Assembly (NCBI GenBank): GCA_002409975.1
Contig: DHOO01000025.1
Location: forward strand, 1-18,566
Direction of reading: 5' to 3'
Origin: Firmicutes bacterium UBA5388
Lineage (GTDB): Bacteria > Bacillota > UBA4882 > UBA10575
DNA length: 18,566 nt
Position 1 is the first letter of the stretch. The number at the start of each line of letters is the position of its first letter. Of this stretch, positions 1 to 6,504 are shown in pieces. Position numbers and translations under genes: made by a program. The notes below the pieces were generated by a model. It was not told the DNA's origin, ran no database searches, and saw only the letters and a list, made by a program, of their open reading frames with translations.

Positions 1-56
1 ACTTCATTGATTTAGCTCGCGGTGAATGACAGCCTTTGTAAGTAAGCGTAGATTTT

Positions 57-101
57 TCATCATTTCATGTGCGCGGGCGGTAGCCAGCGTGAGCGACTAC
101 C
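57..101. repeat. Dispersed GGTAG hairpin repeat, copy 1
   Basis: This 45-base segment aligns without gaps to 3381-3425, with about 34 identities by eye count. Its last 23 bases (79-101) start GGTAG and end CTACC, giving a short stem with a 13-base interior. The spoIIR stop codon (97-99) lies inside the right-hand stem arm, so the repeat has replaced or formed the very end of that gene. The remaining bases 1-56 hold no gene or other signal I can support. It could be a small non-autonomous mobile repeat or a conserved RNA hairpin; the sequence alone does not decide. Confidence 0.55.
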
Positions 102-729
102 TAATAACGATCGTAGCTAACTGGAATAGCTTTGCCCACTCGCTCCAGGCTTTCTCCATCAGCGCGCCTTGCTCTGCTTGCAAATTCTCCAGAGCTTTCC
201 ATCGTAGCCGGAGCTTTTCGGCGCTAACTTCCGTCTTCTCCTCAAAAGAAAGGTGACAGACCGGAGGAAAAAGCACACACCACCAATTACGACCCTTTCC
301 TTCTCCTAAGATGACGCGGAGCGCTTGGTAGCTACCGGCGGGTAAGACCCCAAACTCATAACTACGTTCCGGAAACTCAAATTCACCCATCTCTACAGCA
401 ACACTATAATTAAAGCCCTGTTTTCTAAGTTCATTTTCCGCAGTATGCGCCAAGTAATCCCGGTGGTCAGCCAAAATAGCCATCGCTTCCTCCTTGGTAT
501 TCACTGCCAGCAGTTCCTCAGTCTCCTCTAAAATCCGGTTCCTAACTGATAGTTTCACCCTTTGATCTTCCGGGCCATCACTATTGGCCATCACATGCAA
601 ACGGACCAAGTTGCCCGCGGTAAAGGCCACCTCAGACTCTATTCTTTTTAAGCCGGCCTTCCCGGTTAAAGTAAGAAGCAAACCACCGATCAACACCATA
701 ATTAGTGCCGTAAACACCCGAACTTTCAT
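97..729 (-). CDS. spoIIR: Stage II sporulation protein R (SpoIIR)
   Basis: SpoIIR is a secreted forespore signalling protein that triggers SpoIIGA to cleave pro-sigma-E in the mother cell; that role is known from Bacillus subtilis. The 210-residue product has an N-terminal hydrophobic segment (residues 8-22) serving as signal peptide or anchor. The family core RLHVMANSDGPEDQ lies at residues 43-56, and the tryptophan/cysteine motif WWCVLFPPVC at 149-158. I chose the ATG at 729 because GGAG sits 8 bases before it; the longer GTG start at 738 would lie inside that ribosome site. The gene begins 5 bases after the sigG stop, so the two are co-transcribed and probably forespore-specific. Its 3' end runs into a repeat that supplies the stop codon. 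Length is normal for the family. Confidence 0.93.
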   Translation of the reverse strand: MKVRVFTALIMVLIGGLLLTLTGKAGLKRIESEVAFTAGNLVRLHVMANSDGPEDQRVKLSVRNRILEETEELLAVNTKEEAMAILADHRDYLAHTAENELRKQGFNYSVAVEMGEFEFPERSYEFGVLPAGSYQALRVILGEGKGRNWWCVLFPPVCHLSFEEKTEVSAEKLRLRWKALENLQAEQGALMEKAWSEWAKLFQLATIVIR

Positions 730-734
730 TCTTA

Positions 735-1529
735 TCACTCCCTAGCGCGTTCCTCGCCGATAAATCTGCGTATATGTTTTAAAGCTGTTTTTTCCAGCCT
801 TGACACCTGAGCCTGCGAAATCCCAATCTCATCCGCAACTTCCATTTGCGTTCGCCCATCAAAGAATCTCATCTTTAAGATCTCTTTTTCCCGCTCATTG
901 AGCCTTGACATCGCTTCTCTAATCGAGATTCCTTCCAGCCATTGGTTATCCATATCTTTCTCATCACTAATTTGGTCCATGACAAAGATTGGATCACCGC
1001 CATCATGGTAAATCGGTTCAAACAATGAGATCGGTTCCTGGATCGCATCCAAAGCAAAGACTACTTCTTCCCGACAGACATTCAGCGTCGAAGCAATCTC
1101 TCCCACCGTAGGTTCTTTCCCATTTTTACTGGTCAGAGAGTCTCTTACCTGAAGAGCCTTATAGGCAATATCCCGCAGAGATCTACTGACTCGAATCGGA
1201 TTATTGTCACGTAAATAGCGCCGAATTTCTCCAATGATCATGGGTACCGCATAAGTAGAAAACTTTACATTCTGTGAGAGGTCAAAATTATCGATGGCTT
1301 TCATCAACCCGATGCAACCAACCTGAAAAAGATCATCCACGTTTTCTCCACGATTATTAAAACGCTGGATAACACTTAAGACTAAGCGAAGGTTGCCCTG
1401 GATCAGTTCCTCGCGGGCCTTTTTCTCCCCAGTTTTCATTTTCTTAAGCAATTCTCTCATTTTCGCATTAGTCAAGACAGGAAGTTTAGAGGTATTTACT
1501 CCACAGATCTCTACTTTATTAGGTATCAT
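735..1529 (-). CDS. sigG: RNA polymerase sporulation sigma factor SigG
   Basis: This is the late forespore sigma factor that directs engulfment-stage forespore genes. The 264-residue product opens with NKVEICGVNTSKLPVL (residues 4-19), the diagnostic SigG N-terminus. Region 2 spans about 45-115, with QRFNNRGENVDDLFQVGCIG and the -10-recognising KFSTYAVPMIIGEIRRYLRD. Region 4 carries its helix-turn-helix at about 228-247 (TQMEVADEIGISQAQVSRLE). The ATG at 1529 is preferred because GGAGG lies 8 bases upstream; the alternative GTG at 1544 falls inside that site. spoIIR follows directly. In many Bacillota sigG lies just downstream of spoIIGA and sigE. Here the upstream neighbour is instead the terminator of a sugar-nucleotide operon. 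Confidence 0.96.
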   Translation of the reverse strand: MIPNKVEICGVNTSKLPVLTNAKMRELLKKMKTGEKKAREELIQGNLRLVLSVIQRFNNRGENVDDLFQVGCIGLMKAIDNFDLSQNVKFSTYAVPMIIGEIRRYLRDNNPIRVSRSLRDIAYKALQVRDSLTSKNGKEPTVGEIASTLNVCREEVVFALDAIQEPISLFEPIYHDGGDPIFVMDQISDEKDMDNQWLEGISIREAMSRLNEREKEILKMRFFDGRTQMEVADEIGISQAQVSRLEKTALKHIRRFIGEERARE

Positions 1530-1570
1530 TTCTAAAACCTCCACTGGTATATTAGGGTGGCCCTATTAGC

Positions 1571-1599
1571 ATTATTGCCATAATTTTTTCAGGATATAC
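1571..1599 (-). promoter_or_regulatory. Sigma-F/sigma-G-type promoter of sigG-spoIIR
   Basis: Read on the minus strand, GTATA (1595-1599) is followed by exactly 15 bases and then GGCAATAAT (1571-1579), about 40 bases before the sigG start. This fits the known forespore promoter pattern, with a GYATA-like -35 and a GGnnAnAnT-like -10 at about 15-16 base spacing. sigG and spoIIR are both sigma-F targets in Bacillus subtilis, so the position makes sense. Sigma-F and sigma-G promoters overlap in consensus, so this may serve both initial transcription and autoregulation. Confidence 0.65.
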
Positions 1600-1692
1600 T
1601 TCAGCCTCAACCTGTATTTAGAAAAAAAAGGTAGTCGTCAACGTTAACCTCCTCTTGACCCACAAATTAATGAAAATAAGCTAACGCGCATT

Positions 1693-1721
1693 AAAAAAAC
1701 ACCAGCTTAACAGCTGGTGTT
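1693..1721 (-). terminator. Rho-independent terminator of the rfbC-rfbB operon
   Basis: On the minus strand, just after the rfbB stop, a perfect 9-bp stem (AACACCAGC with GCTGGTGTT) closes a 6-base loop and is followed by a run of T (complement of 1693-1699). The rest of the spacer up to the sigG promoter holds no gene. It contains a GGTAGT-starting stretch at 1630-1652 that resembles the dispersed repeat only weakly. Confidence 0.88.
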
Positions 1722-1726
1722 CACGA

Positions 1727-2746
1727 CTAATCCCCTTCCAAACGGCGCCCATAAAACCGTTGATAATAAGCTTTATATTCGCCGGAAATAACCTCCTCCC
1801 ACCACTTTTTGTTTTGTAAATACCAAGCGATCGTCTTTTCCAATCCCCGCTCAAAATCAATCTCCGGTTGCCAACCTAATTCGTTTCTAATTTTACTAAC
1901 CTCCAAAGCGTAACGCCAATCATGTCCCGGTCGATCCTGCACAAACCGGATCAGGCTCTCACTTTTACCCAAATTTTTAAGGATACTCCGCACTACCTCC
2001 AAGTTAGTCTTTTCGGTCTCCGCCCCGATATTATAGACCTGCCCGGGTGTTCCCCGGTGAAGAAGGATTTCCACCGCCTGACAATGATCCTCCACGTAAA
2101 TCCAATCCCGGATCTGCTGTCCATCTCCATAAATCGGAATCGGTCGCTCCTGCAAGGCATTAATCAAAGCTAACGGAATCAGTTTCTCAGGAAATTGATA
2201 AGGGCCGTAATTATTGGACGAGCGCGTAATCACGACCGGTAGCCCATATGTAGTATAAAAAGCCCTGGCCATCAAATCCGCTCCTGCTTTACTGGCAGAA
2301 TAGGGACTACTTGGCGCTAACGGTGATTCTTCAGAAAATAATCCTCTTCTCCCCAGCGTGCCATAAACCTCATCAGTGGAGATCTGCACAAACTTCTTAA
2401 CTCCATACCGGTGTGCTAAAGTCAGTAGATTAAGAGTCCCCCGGATATTAGTCTCGGCAAAAATTAACGGCGCCTCTATGCTCCGGTCCACATGGGACTC
2501 AGCCGCAAAATTAAGCACCACATCAATACCTTTTTGAAAAAGTTCTTCCAACTGTTTTCGCTCATTAATATCGGCATGAATAAAGGCATATCCAGGGTGC
2601 GAAGAAAAGCCCTCCATATTTGCCACATTCCCAGCGTACGTCAAGAGATCAACATTAATCACTTCCTCGTCAGGGTGGCGCCGGAGATAATTACGGATAA
2701 AATTACTGCCAATAAAACCGGCTCCGCCTGTCACCAATAAACGCAA
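1727..2746 (-). CDS. rfbB: dTDP-glucose 4,6-dehydratase (RmlB/RfbB)
   Basis: This enzyme converts dTDP-glucose to dTDP-4-keto-6-deoxyglucose, the branch point for dTDP-rhamnose and other deoxysugars. The 339-residue product is full length. It shows the NAD-binding GGAGFIG motif at residues 7-13, the catalytic TDE triad at 124-126 (in STDEVYG), and Y149/K153 of the YxxxK dyad (YSASK). RPGHDWRYAL, typical of RmlB, lies in the C-terminal half. It starts with TTG at 2746, supported by GGAGG 7 bases upstream. It follows the RmlC-like gene by 17 bases and ends at a strong terminator. No rfbA or rfbD partner is in the window, so the final sugar cannot be assigned here. Confidence 0.95.
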   Translation of the reverse strand: MRLLVTGGAGFIGSNFIRNYLRRHPDEEVINVDLLTYAGNVANMEGFSSHPGYAFIHADINERKQLEELFQKGIDVVLNFAAESHVDRSIEAPLIFAETNIRGTLNLLTLAHRYGVKKFVQISTDEVYGTLGRRGLFSEESPLAPSSPYSASKAGADLMARAFYTTYGLPVVITRSSNNYGPYQFPEKLIPLALINALQERPIPIYGDGQQIRDWIYVEDHCQAVEILLHRGTPGQVYNIGAETEKTNLEVVRSILKNLGKSESLIRFVQDRPGHDWRYALEVSKIRNELGWQPEIDFERGLEKTIAWYLQNKKWWEEVISGEYKAYYQRFYGRRLEGD

Positions 2747-2763
2747 AGTTTAACCTCCCTCCT

Positions 2764-3231
2764 TTAACCGTCTTTTCTCCCCCAATCATAGGGGATCTTC
2801 ATCTTCGTCGAAGAAGCATGCGGCGGTAACCGGTACTCATCGGGGTTTTCATGATTATAGGGTTCACTGGGGCAGTTGAGGACCAATGCTTCATAGGCGC
2901 TCACACATTTAAACCCATGATAAACCCCAGGAGGAATCTGCAGTAACTGTTGATTATAGTCGCCTAAATAAAATTGGTCGACCTTTCCTCTCGTCGGTGA
3001 ATCTTCTCGGTCATCAAAGAGCGCCACTTTCATCATACCAGTAAGCACCACGAAATTGTCATACTGTTTGGCATGATAATGCCAAGCTTTAACCACACCA
3101 GGGTAAGCTGTGGTTAAATAAACTTGACCAAACCCGCGAAAGAATGGGTCATCCCGGCGTAAAATTTCCATCAGTCTTCCCCGTTCATCGGGGATTACTC
3201 TTAGACATTTCACCTGTACACCATCGATCAC
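2764..3231 (-). CDS. rfbC: RmlC-like dTDP-4-keto-6-deoxysugar 3,5-epimerase family protein
   Basis: This 155-residue cupin-fold protein belongs to the dTDP-4-dehydrorhamnose 3,5-epimerase family, which epimerises the RmlB product. Visible are the WHYH motif with the probable catalytic base H51, the DDREDSPT segment (73-80), and the IPPGVYHGF cupin strand (99-107). It is shorter than classical RmlC (about 180 residues) and diverges at active-site positions: the canonical RGLHYQ reads KAWHYH, and the QxKLV lysine position reads D (QYDNF, residues 56-60). Substrate or stereochemistry may therefore differ. It starts with GTG at 3231 after a GGGGGTG ribosome site and is translationally close to rfbB, its likely pathway partner. 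The gene symbol denotes the family, not proven function. Confidence 0.82.
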   Translation of the reverse strand: MIDGVQVKCLRVIPDERGRLMEILRRDDPFFRGFGQVYLTTAYPGVVKAWHYHAKQYDNFVVLTGMMKVALFDDREDSPTRGKVDQFYLGDYNQQLLQIPPGVYHGFKCVSAYEALVLNCPSEPYNHENPDEYRLPPHASSTKMKIPYDWGRKDG

Positions 3232-3597
3232 TAATTAACACCCCCCTTCCAATCTATGCTGAGGGTAGCTAGGTTAGGATAAGAAGCAAAAAACTGACCC
3301 TAAAATCTTTCTTTCCAACCTTCGTCGAGAACTTTTTATCTTACTGCTGAAAAGAATACCTTCGCGCCTGGCTTTAATTATCATAACTTCATGTATGCAA
3401 GTGGTAGTCAGCCTGAACAACTACCTGCTAGACTCCTTTTGTTCATCTTAAAATTTTAGAATATCCAGGAGGTTTTCCAAGCTATCTGGCGAAATCTATT
3501 TTTGTCTACCATCTTCACGCCAGTGGACAAAGAACTCATTCTGTTTAACTATTGTATTTATTTTTGCTAATTATTTAATTACGGAGGTATACACATC
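3232..3597. other. Divergent intergenic spacer, no gene
   Basis: This spacer of about 366 bases separates the minus-strand rfbC-rfbB operon from the plus-strand Wzi-like pair. It must hold promoters for both, but I find no convincing -35/-10 pair. A weak candidate for the plus direction is TTGTAT with TTAATT near 3550-3580, very close to the ribosome site. The repeat copy at 3381-3425 is the only structured element. GGAGG at about 3583-3587 is the ribosome site of the first barrel gene. No small ORF is supported. Confidence 0.6.
3381..3425. repeat. Dispersed GGTAG hairpin repeat, copy 2
   Basis: This is the partner of the segment at 57-101, in the same orientation, with about 34 of 45 positions identical without gaps. 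The 23-base core (3403-3425) forms a 6-bp stem, GGTAGT with ACTACC, around an 11-base loop; 19 of 23 core positions match copy 1. It sits in a gene-free region upstream of rfbC. Confidence 0.55.
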
Positions 3598-4848
3598 ATG
3601 ATCCGGAAACCGGCTCCCTACAAAACTTTTTACCAACTAATTATCGCTTTATTTTTTTTGTTTGCTTTTTCACCAAAAACAACCCTAGCCGGTGATGTTC
3701 TTTTCCAGTTAAATGAACGCGGTTTAACCCTGCTCAGTGAGAACCAATTTAAACTTGGGCCTTTTTCTCTCTTCTTTTCCCCCTGGTTATATACAGAACA
3801 GAAAGCAACCTCCTTCGGGCTGAAGGAGGCTGGTTTAGATTTAGCCATCGGTCGCTTTCATCTCACCGTTGGCCGACAACTACAATCTTTCGGACCCGGG
3901 CGCTATGCCTTCCCCATCCTTAATCCGTTAGGAGAAGGGTTAACAGCCGAAGGTCTGGATCAACTTAGCTACTCGTTTGCCACCAAAAAACTTAACTACA
4001 AAAAAATATATGCCTGGGTTCCGGCCACCGATTTTCGCCTGCTCTTAGGACAAAGAGCCACCTATGACTTGGGCCCCTTAACCTTTGGTTTTACCGAAAC
4101 CGCTTTAGCCAGAGAAAATATTCCCGGCTTTTATTATCTGCCTCTCCCCTTCATCCCGGTAGGCCTTTATCAAGCAATTGCCGAGCACTGCCTGGATTTA
4201 CCTGAGGCGGATCAGGCTCTTAATCTCTTAGCGCAGTTCGATCTAACCTTAAGACTATGGTCCGGGATGCAAATCTATGCGGGTTATTTAATTGATAGCC
4301 AACCCTTCCCTTATTTACAAGACGGCTCATGGCAACTTCCGGCCAGGGATAGCTCCCCCTGGAAAGTAGGCTACCAGTGCGGCGCCGAGTGGGATCGACC
4401 TTTAGGCCTCAAAGGAATCAAGTTTTATACCGAGTATACCAGAATCAATCAGTTCACCTATACTCATAACGAGCCCTTTTTTAACTACACCTACAAAGGA
4501 CAACTGCTTGGCGGCCCATTAGGTCCGGACGCCGACCAACTTAACCTGGAATTAACCACTACCAACGAAGGCCCCTGGCAATACGGATTTGCTTTTTCGC
4601 GTCAAAGAAAAGGAGAAGGCCGGATTGGTGACGAATGGACTTATCAACCAGGGCAGACCGCAGTCTTTCTCACCGGCGTCGTAGAAACCACCGACCGACT
4701 GGTTCTTTCCGCCACTAAATATTTGGGCGTCTCCGATCAAGTCACCCTCTCTCTAAGCTTATCAAGAATTGCAAATGCCGGGCGCCAGTCCGGCGCTATC
4801 TCTTTTCTTCCGGAGATTGCCGTCTTAGGTAAAGTAAGCTGGAAATGA
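3598..4848 (+). CDS. Wzi-like capsule assembly outer-membrane beta-barrel, paralogue 1
   Basis: This 416-residue protein has a signal peptide: a basic N-terminus, a hydrophobic core at 12-26, and likely cleavage near A31. The rest is rich in alternating aromatic/polar strands with no transmembrane helix, as expected of an outer-membrane barrel. The segment VGRQLQSFGPGRYAFPILNP (residues 91-110) resembles the GR...GPG..g.l.ls signature of Wzi, the outer-membrane lectin that anchors capsule in Gram-negative bacteria. It shares many blocks with the next gene, including LGQRxTYDxGPxTFGFTETAL, QFTYT, GPLGPDA and GEGxxGDxW, so the two arose by tandem duplication. It starts at ATG 3598 after GGAGG with 10-base spacing. 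Placement beside polysaccharide genes fits surface attachment or export. The Wzi assignment rests on motif recognition and is moderate. Confidence 0.68.
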   Translation: MIRKPAPYKTFYQLIIALFFLFAFSPKTTLAGDVLFQLNERGLTLLSENQFKLGPFSLFFSPWLYTEQKATSFGLKEAGLDLAIGRFHLTVGRQLQSFGPGRYAFPILNPLGEGLTAEGLDQLSYSFATKKLNYKKIYAWVPATDFRLLLGQRATYDLGPLTFGFTETALARENIPGFYYLPLPFIPVGLYQAIAEHCLDLPEADQALNLLAQFDLTLRLWSGMQIYAGYLIDSQPFPYLQDGSWQLPARDSSPWKVGYQCGAEWDRPLGLKGIKFYTEYTRINQFTYTHNEPFFNYTYKGQLLGGPLGPDADQLNLELTTTNEGPWQYGFAFSRQRKGEGRIGDEWTYQPGQTAVFLTGVVETTDRLVLSATKYLGVSDQVTLSLSLSRIANAGRQSGAISFLPEIAVLGKVSWK

Positions 4849-4865
4849 GTTTTTAGGAGGTTGCA

Positions 4866-6110
4866 ATGCGTAAAAATTTGTTACTGCTGAGCATCGGATT
4901 GATGCTCCTGATGGTTTTTCCTTGCCCAACCGGCGCCATGGAAGTCACCGGCGCGCTTAATAATGATGGTTTGACCCTAATGAAGAAGACAGATCTTACC
5001 ACCGACCACTTTTACTTGCGGTTTTCTCCCTGGCTAAGCGCGGACCTGCACGCAAATAAAGTCTGGGGAATAAAAGAGGCTTATGGCGATTGGGAGTTTG
5101 GTCCTCTAAGCTTAAGCCTGGGACGTAAAATTCTGACCTATGGTCCCGGACGCAACGGTCACCTGATTCTTGGTCCTTTAGGGACGGGGCTGACCGCCGA
5201 AGGTTACGACCAACTTGCTTATCACCTTCAGTGGCGAACTTTCAATTACCATAAATTTTACGCCTTAGTTCCCGAGACCGGTAAACAGGCGCTCCTGGGA
5301 CAAAGAATCACATATGACTTCGGCCCTTTCACCTTTGGTTTCACTGAGACCGCTCTCTTAAATAACCGAGCTCCCTGGTTTTTCTATCTTCCTTTACCCT
5401 TGATCCCGGTTTATGCCTACCAACACTTAGGAATTTCGGTCTCCGACACCCCTAATTTAAATAGCACCGCCAATATCCTAATGGCCGCCGATCTGGTCTG
5501 GCGACCCAACCCCAACTGCCAAGTATATCTAGAATACCTCGCCGATGACCAGCCCGGAATGGAATTTAAAAATGGCAAACTCGCTTTTGCCGCTCCCGAC
5601 GACAACCCTTGGCGCATCGGCTGCCAGGGCGGAATCGAGTGGCGGCGGCCCTTCAACCTCGAAGCCCTGGAGTTCTACGCGGACTATACTTTAATTGCCC
5701 AATTTACCTACACCGGCTTAAATCAGGATTTAACCTATACATACCAAGACCGTTTAATCGGCGACCCGCTGGGACCCGATGCCGAGCGTCTAAACCTCGA
5801 GTTAGTGTATAACCCCTCTCCTTCCCGGCGCTGGAACTTTGCTTTTAACCGGGAGCGCCATGGCGAAGGTGAATTAGGTGATAAATGGGTTCATACCGAA
5901 GGACAGACCCTAGTCTTTTTAACCGGGATAATCGAAACGACCACTACTGTAAAAATCGCCGCCACCAAATTCTACCCCAATTATGAGCTGACCTTAGCAG
6001 GTGGACTCTCTGTTGTTAAGAACCAAGACCATCAACAAGGAAAAACCGGCTATCTTCCCACCTTCAATTTACAAACAACATGGAAAAACCTCCGTCTGGT
6101 TACCCAGTGA
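4866..6110 (+). CDS. Wzi-like capsule assembly outer-membrane beta-barrel, paralogue 2
   Basis: This is the second copy of the tandem pair, 414 residues, starting 17 bases after the first gene with GGAGG just upstream. It has an N-terminal signal peptide (hydrophobic residues 4-19; cleavage probably after the TGA of PTGAM). A cysteine at position 20 is preceded by VFP and does not make a good lipobox. The Wzi-type signature GRKILTYGPGRNGHLILG lies at residues 86-103. Downstream blocks match paralogue 1 in order and spacing, but sequence between blocks has diverged enough to suggest an old duplication and perhaps different ligands or a hetero-oligomer. The last eight codons and the stop form the left arm and loop of the terminator. 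Confidence 0.68.
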   Translation: MRKNLLLLSIGLMLLMVFPCPTGAMEVTGALNNDGLTLMKKTDLTTDHFYLRFSPWLSADLHANKVWGIKEAYGDWEFGPLSLSLGRKILTYGPGRNGHLILGPLGTGLTAEGYDQLAYHLQWRTFNYHKFYALVPETGKQALLGQRITYDFGPFTFGFTETALLNNRAPWFFYLPLPLIPVYAYQHLGISVSDTPNLNSTANILMAADLVWRPNPNCQVYLEYLADDQPGMEFKNGKLAFAAPDDNPWRIGCQGGIEWRRPFNLEALEFYADYTLIAQFTYTGLNQDLTYTYQDRLIGDPLGPDAERLNLELVYNPSPSRRWNFAFNRERHGEGELGDKWVHTEGQTLVFLTGIIETTTTVKIAATKFYPNYELTLAGGLSVVKNQDHQQGKTGYLPTFNLQTTWKNLRLVTQ

Positions 6111-6120
6111 CGGAGGTTTT
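6085..6120. terminator. Bidirectional terminator between converging genes
   Basis: A perfect 12-bp stem (6085-6096 with 6109-6120) carries AAAA at its left foot and TTTT at its right foot, so it can end transcripts from both directions. The left arm lies within the coding sequence of the second barrel gene and the stop codon (6108-6110) straddles the loop and right arm. It lies 5 bases from the end of the small minus-strand ORF. Confidence 0.85.
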
Positions 6121-6124
6121 CTCC

Positions 6125-6301
6125 TTAAGCTACCTTTTCATAATAGTGAATAATTAAAACTTTAACATTGCTATTTGAATATTTATCTAGTAATTCTTCT
6201 ATTTTTAAAGCCACCTCATGAGCAATATAGCTTTCTCCACTATGTGGACGTTTATGCCTTCTATTATCCTTAAAATACATTGAAACAATTGTTTCTATCA
6301 T
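6125..6301 (-). CDS. Small hypothetical protein
   Basis: This 58-residue ORF is of unknown function. It starts at ATG 6301, which overlaps the stop of the epimerase remnant as ATGA, the arrangement of translationally coupled genes. A longer start at 6319 would lie inside the remnant. The product is basic in its first third (FKDNRRHKRPHSGE) and then has a probable helix (HEVALKIEELLDKY) and a short hydrophobic strand (VKVLIIHYY). No signal peptide or known motif is recognised. Base composition is more AT-rich than the neighbouring genes. Because it follows a truncated gene it may itself be a truncated 5' end of a lost gene. No strong ribosome site is seen. Confidence 0.35.
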   Translation of the reverse strand: MIETIVSMYFKDNRRHKRPHSGESYIAHEVALKIEELLDKYSNSNVKVLIIHYYEKVA

Positions 6302-6504
6302 AAATTTTCTTGGTACCATTCGATAGCTTCCGTAAAACCTTTAGTGAAATTCCAATCCGGCTGATAATCCAAACATTTCCGCGCCTTAGTGATATCAGCC
6401 AAACTATGTCTAATATCCCCCGGTCGCGGAGTTACATATTGGGGTCGTAAGTTAACCCCTAATTGTTCACACATTAATTGATAGATCTGATTGACGGTAA
6501 AGTT
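6298..6504 (-). pseudogene. 3' remnant of UDP-glucose 4-epimerase-type gene
   Basis: In the frame ending at the TGA of 6298-6300, translation gives about 69 residues matching the C-terminus of NAD-dependent sugar-nucleotide epimerases: NFTVNQIYQLM, then RPGDIRHSLADITKAR, then LDYQPDWNFTKGFTEAIEWY. RPGDxRHSLADxxKAR is a hallmark of this family, whose full proteins are about 310 residues. The Rossmann domain and all catalytic residues are missing. Upstream in this frame there is a stop at 6514-6516, only three codons before the homology begins, and manA sequence takes over. This is a deletion scar: most of the epimerase gene has been lost and its tail joined to the 3' end of manA. It is probably transcribed as manA read-through but not functional. 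Confidence 0.82.

Noticed and set aside
26..256. Plus-strand ORF antisense to the end of spoIIR
   Set aside because: It lies mostly inside a well-supported gene on the other strand, has no ribosome site and no recognisable domain.
1630..1675. Possible third copy of the GGTAG repeat, in opposite orientation
   Set aside because: Only about 15 of 23 core positions match and the stem does not pair well. A match of that quality is expected by chance in a window of this size.
4866..4928. Lipoprotein signal on the second barrel (Cys20)
   Set aside because: The residues before the cysteine (VFP) do not fit a lipobox, and the protein is otherwise barrel-like with an ordinary signal peptide.
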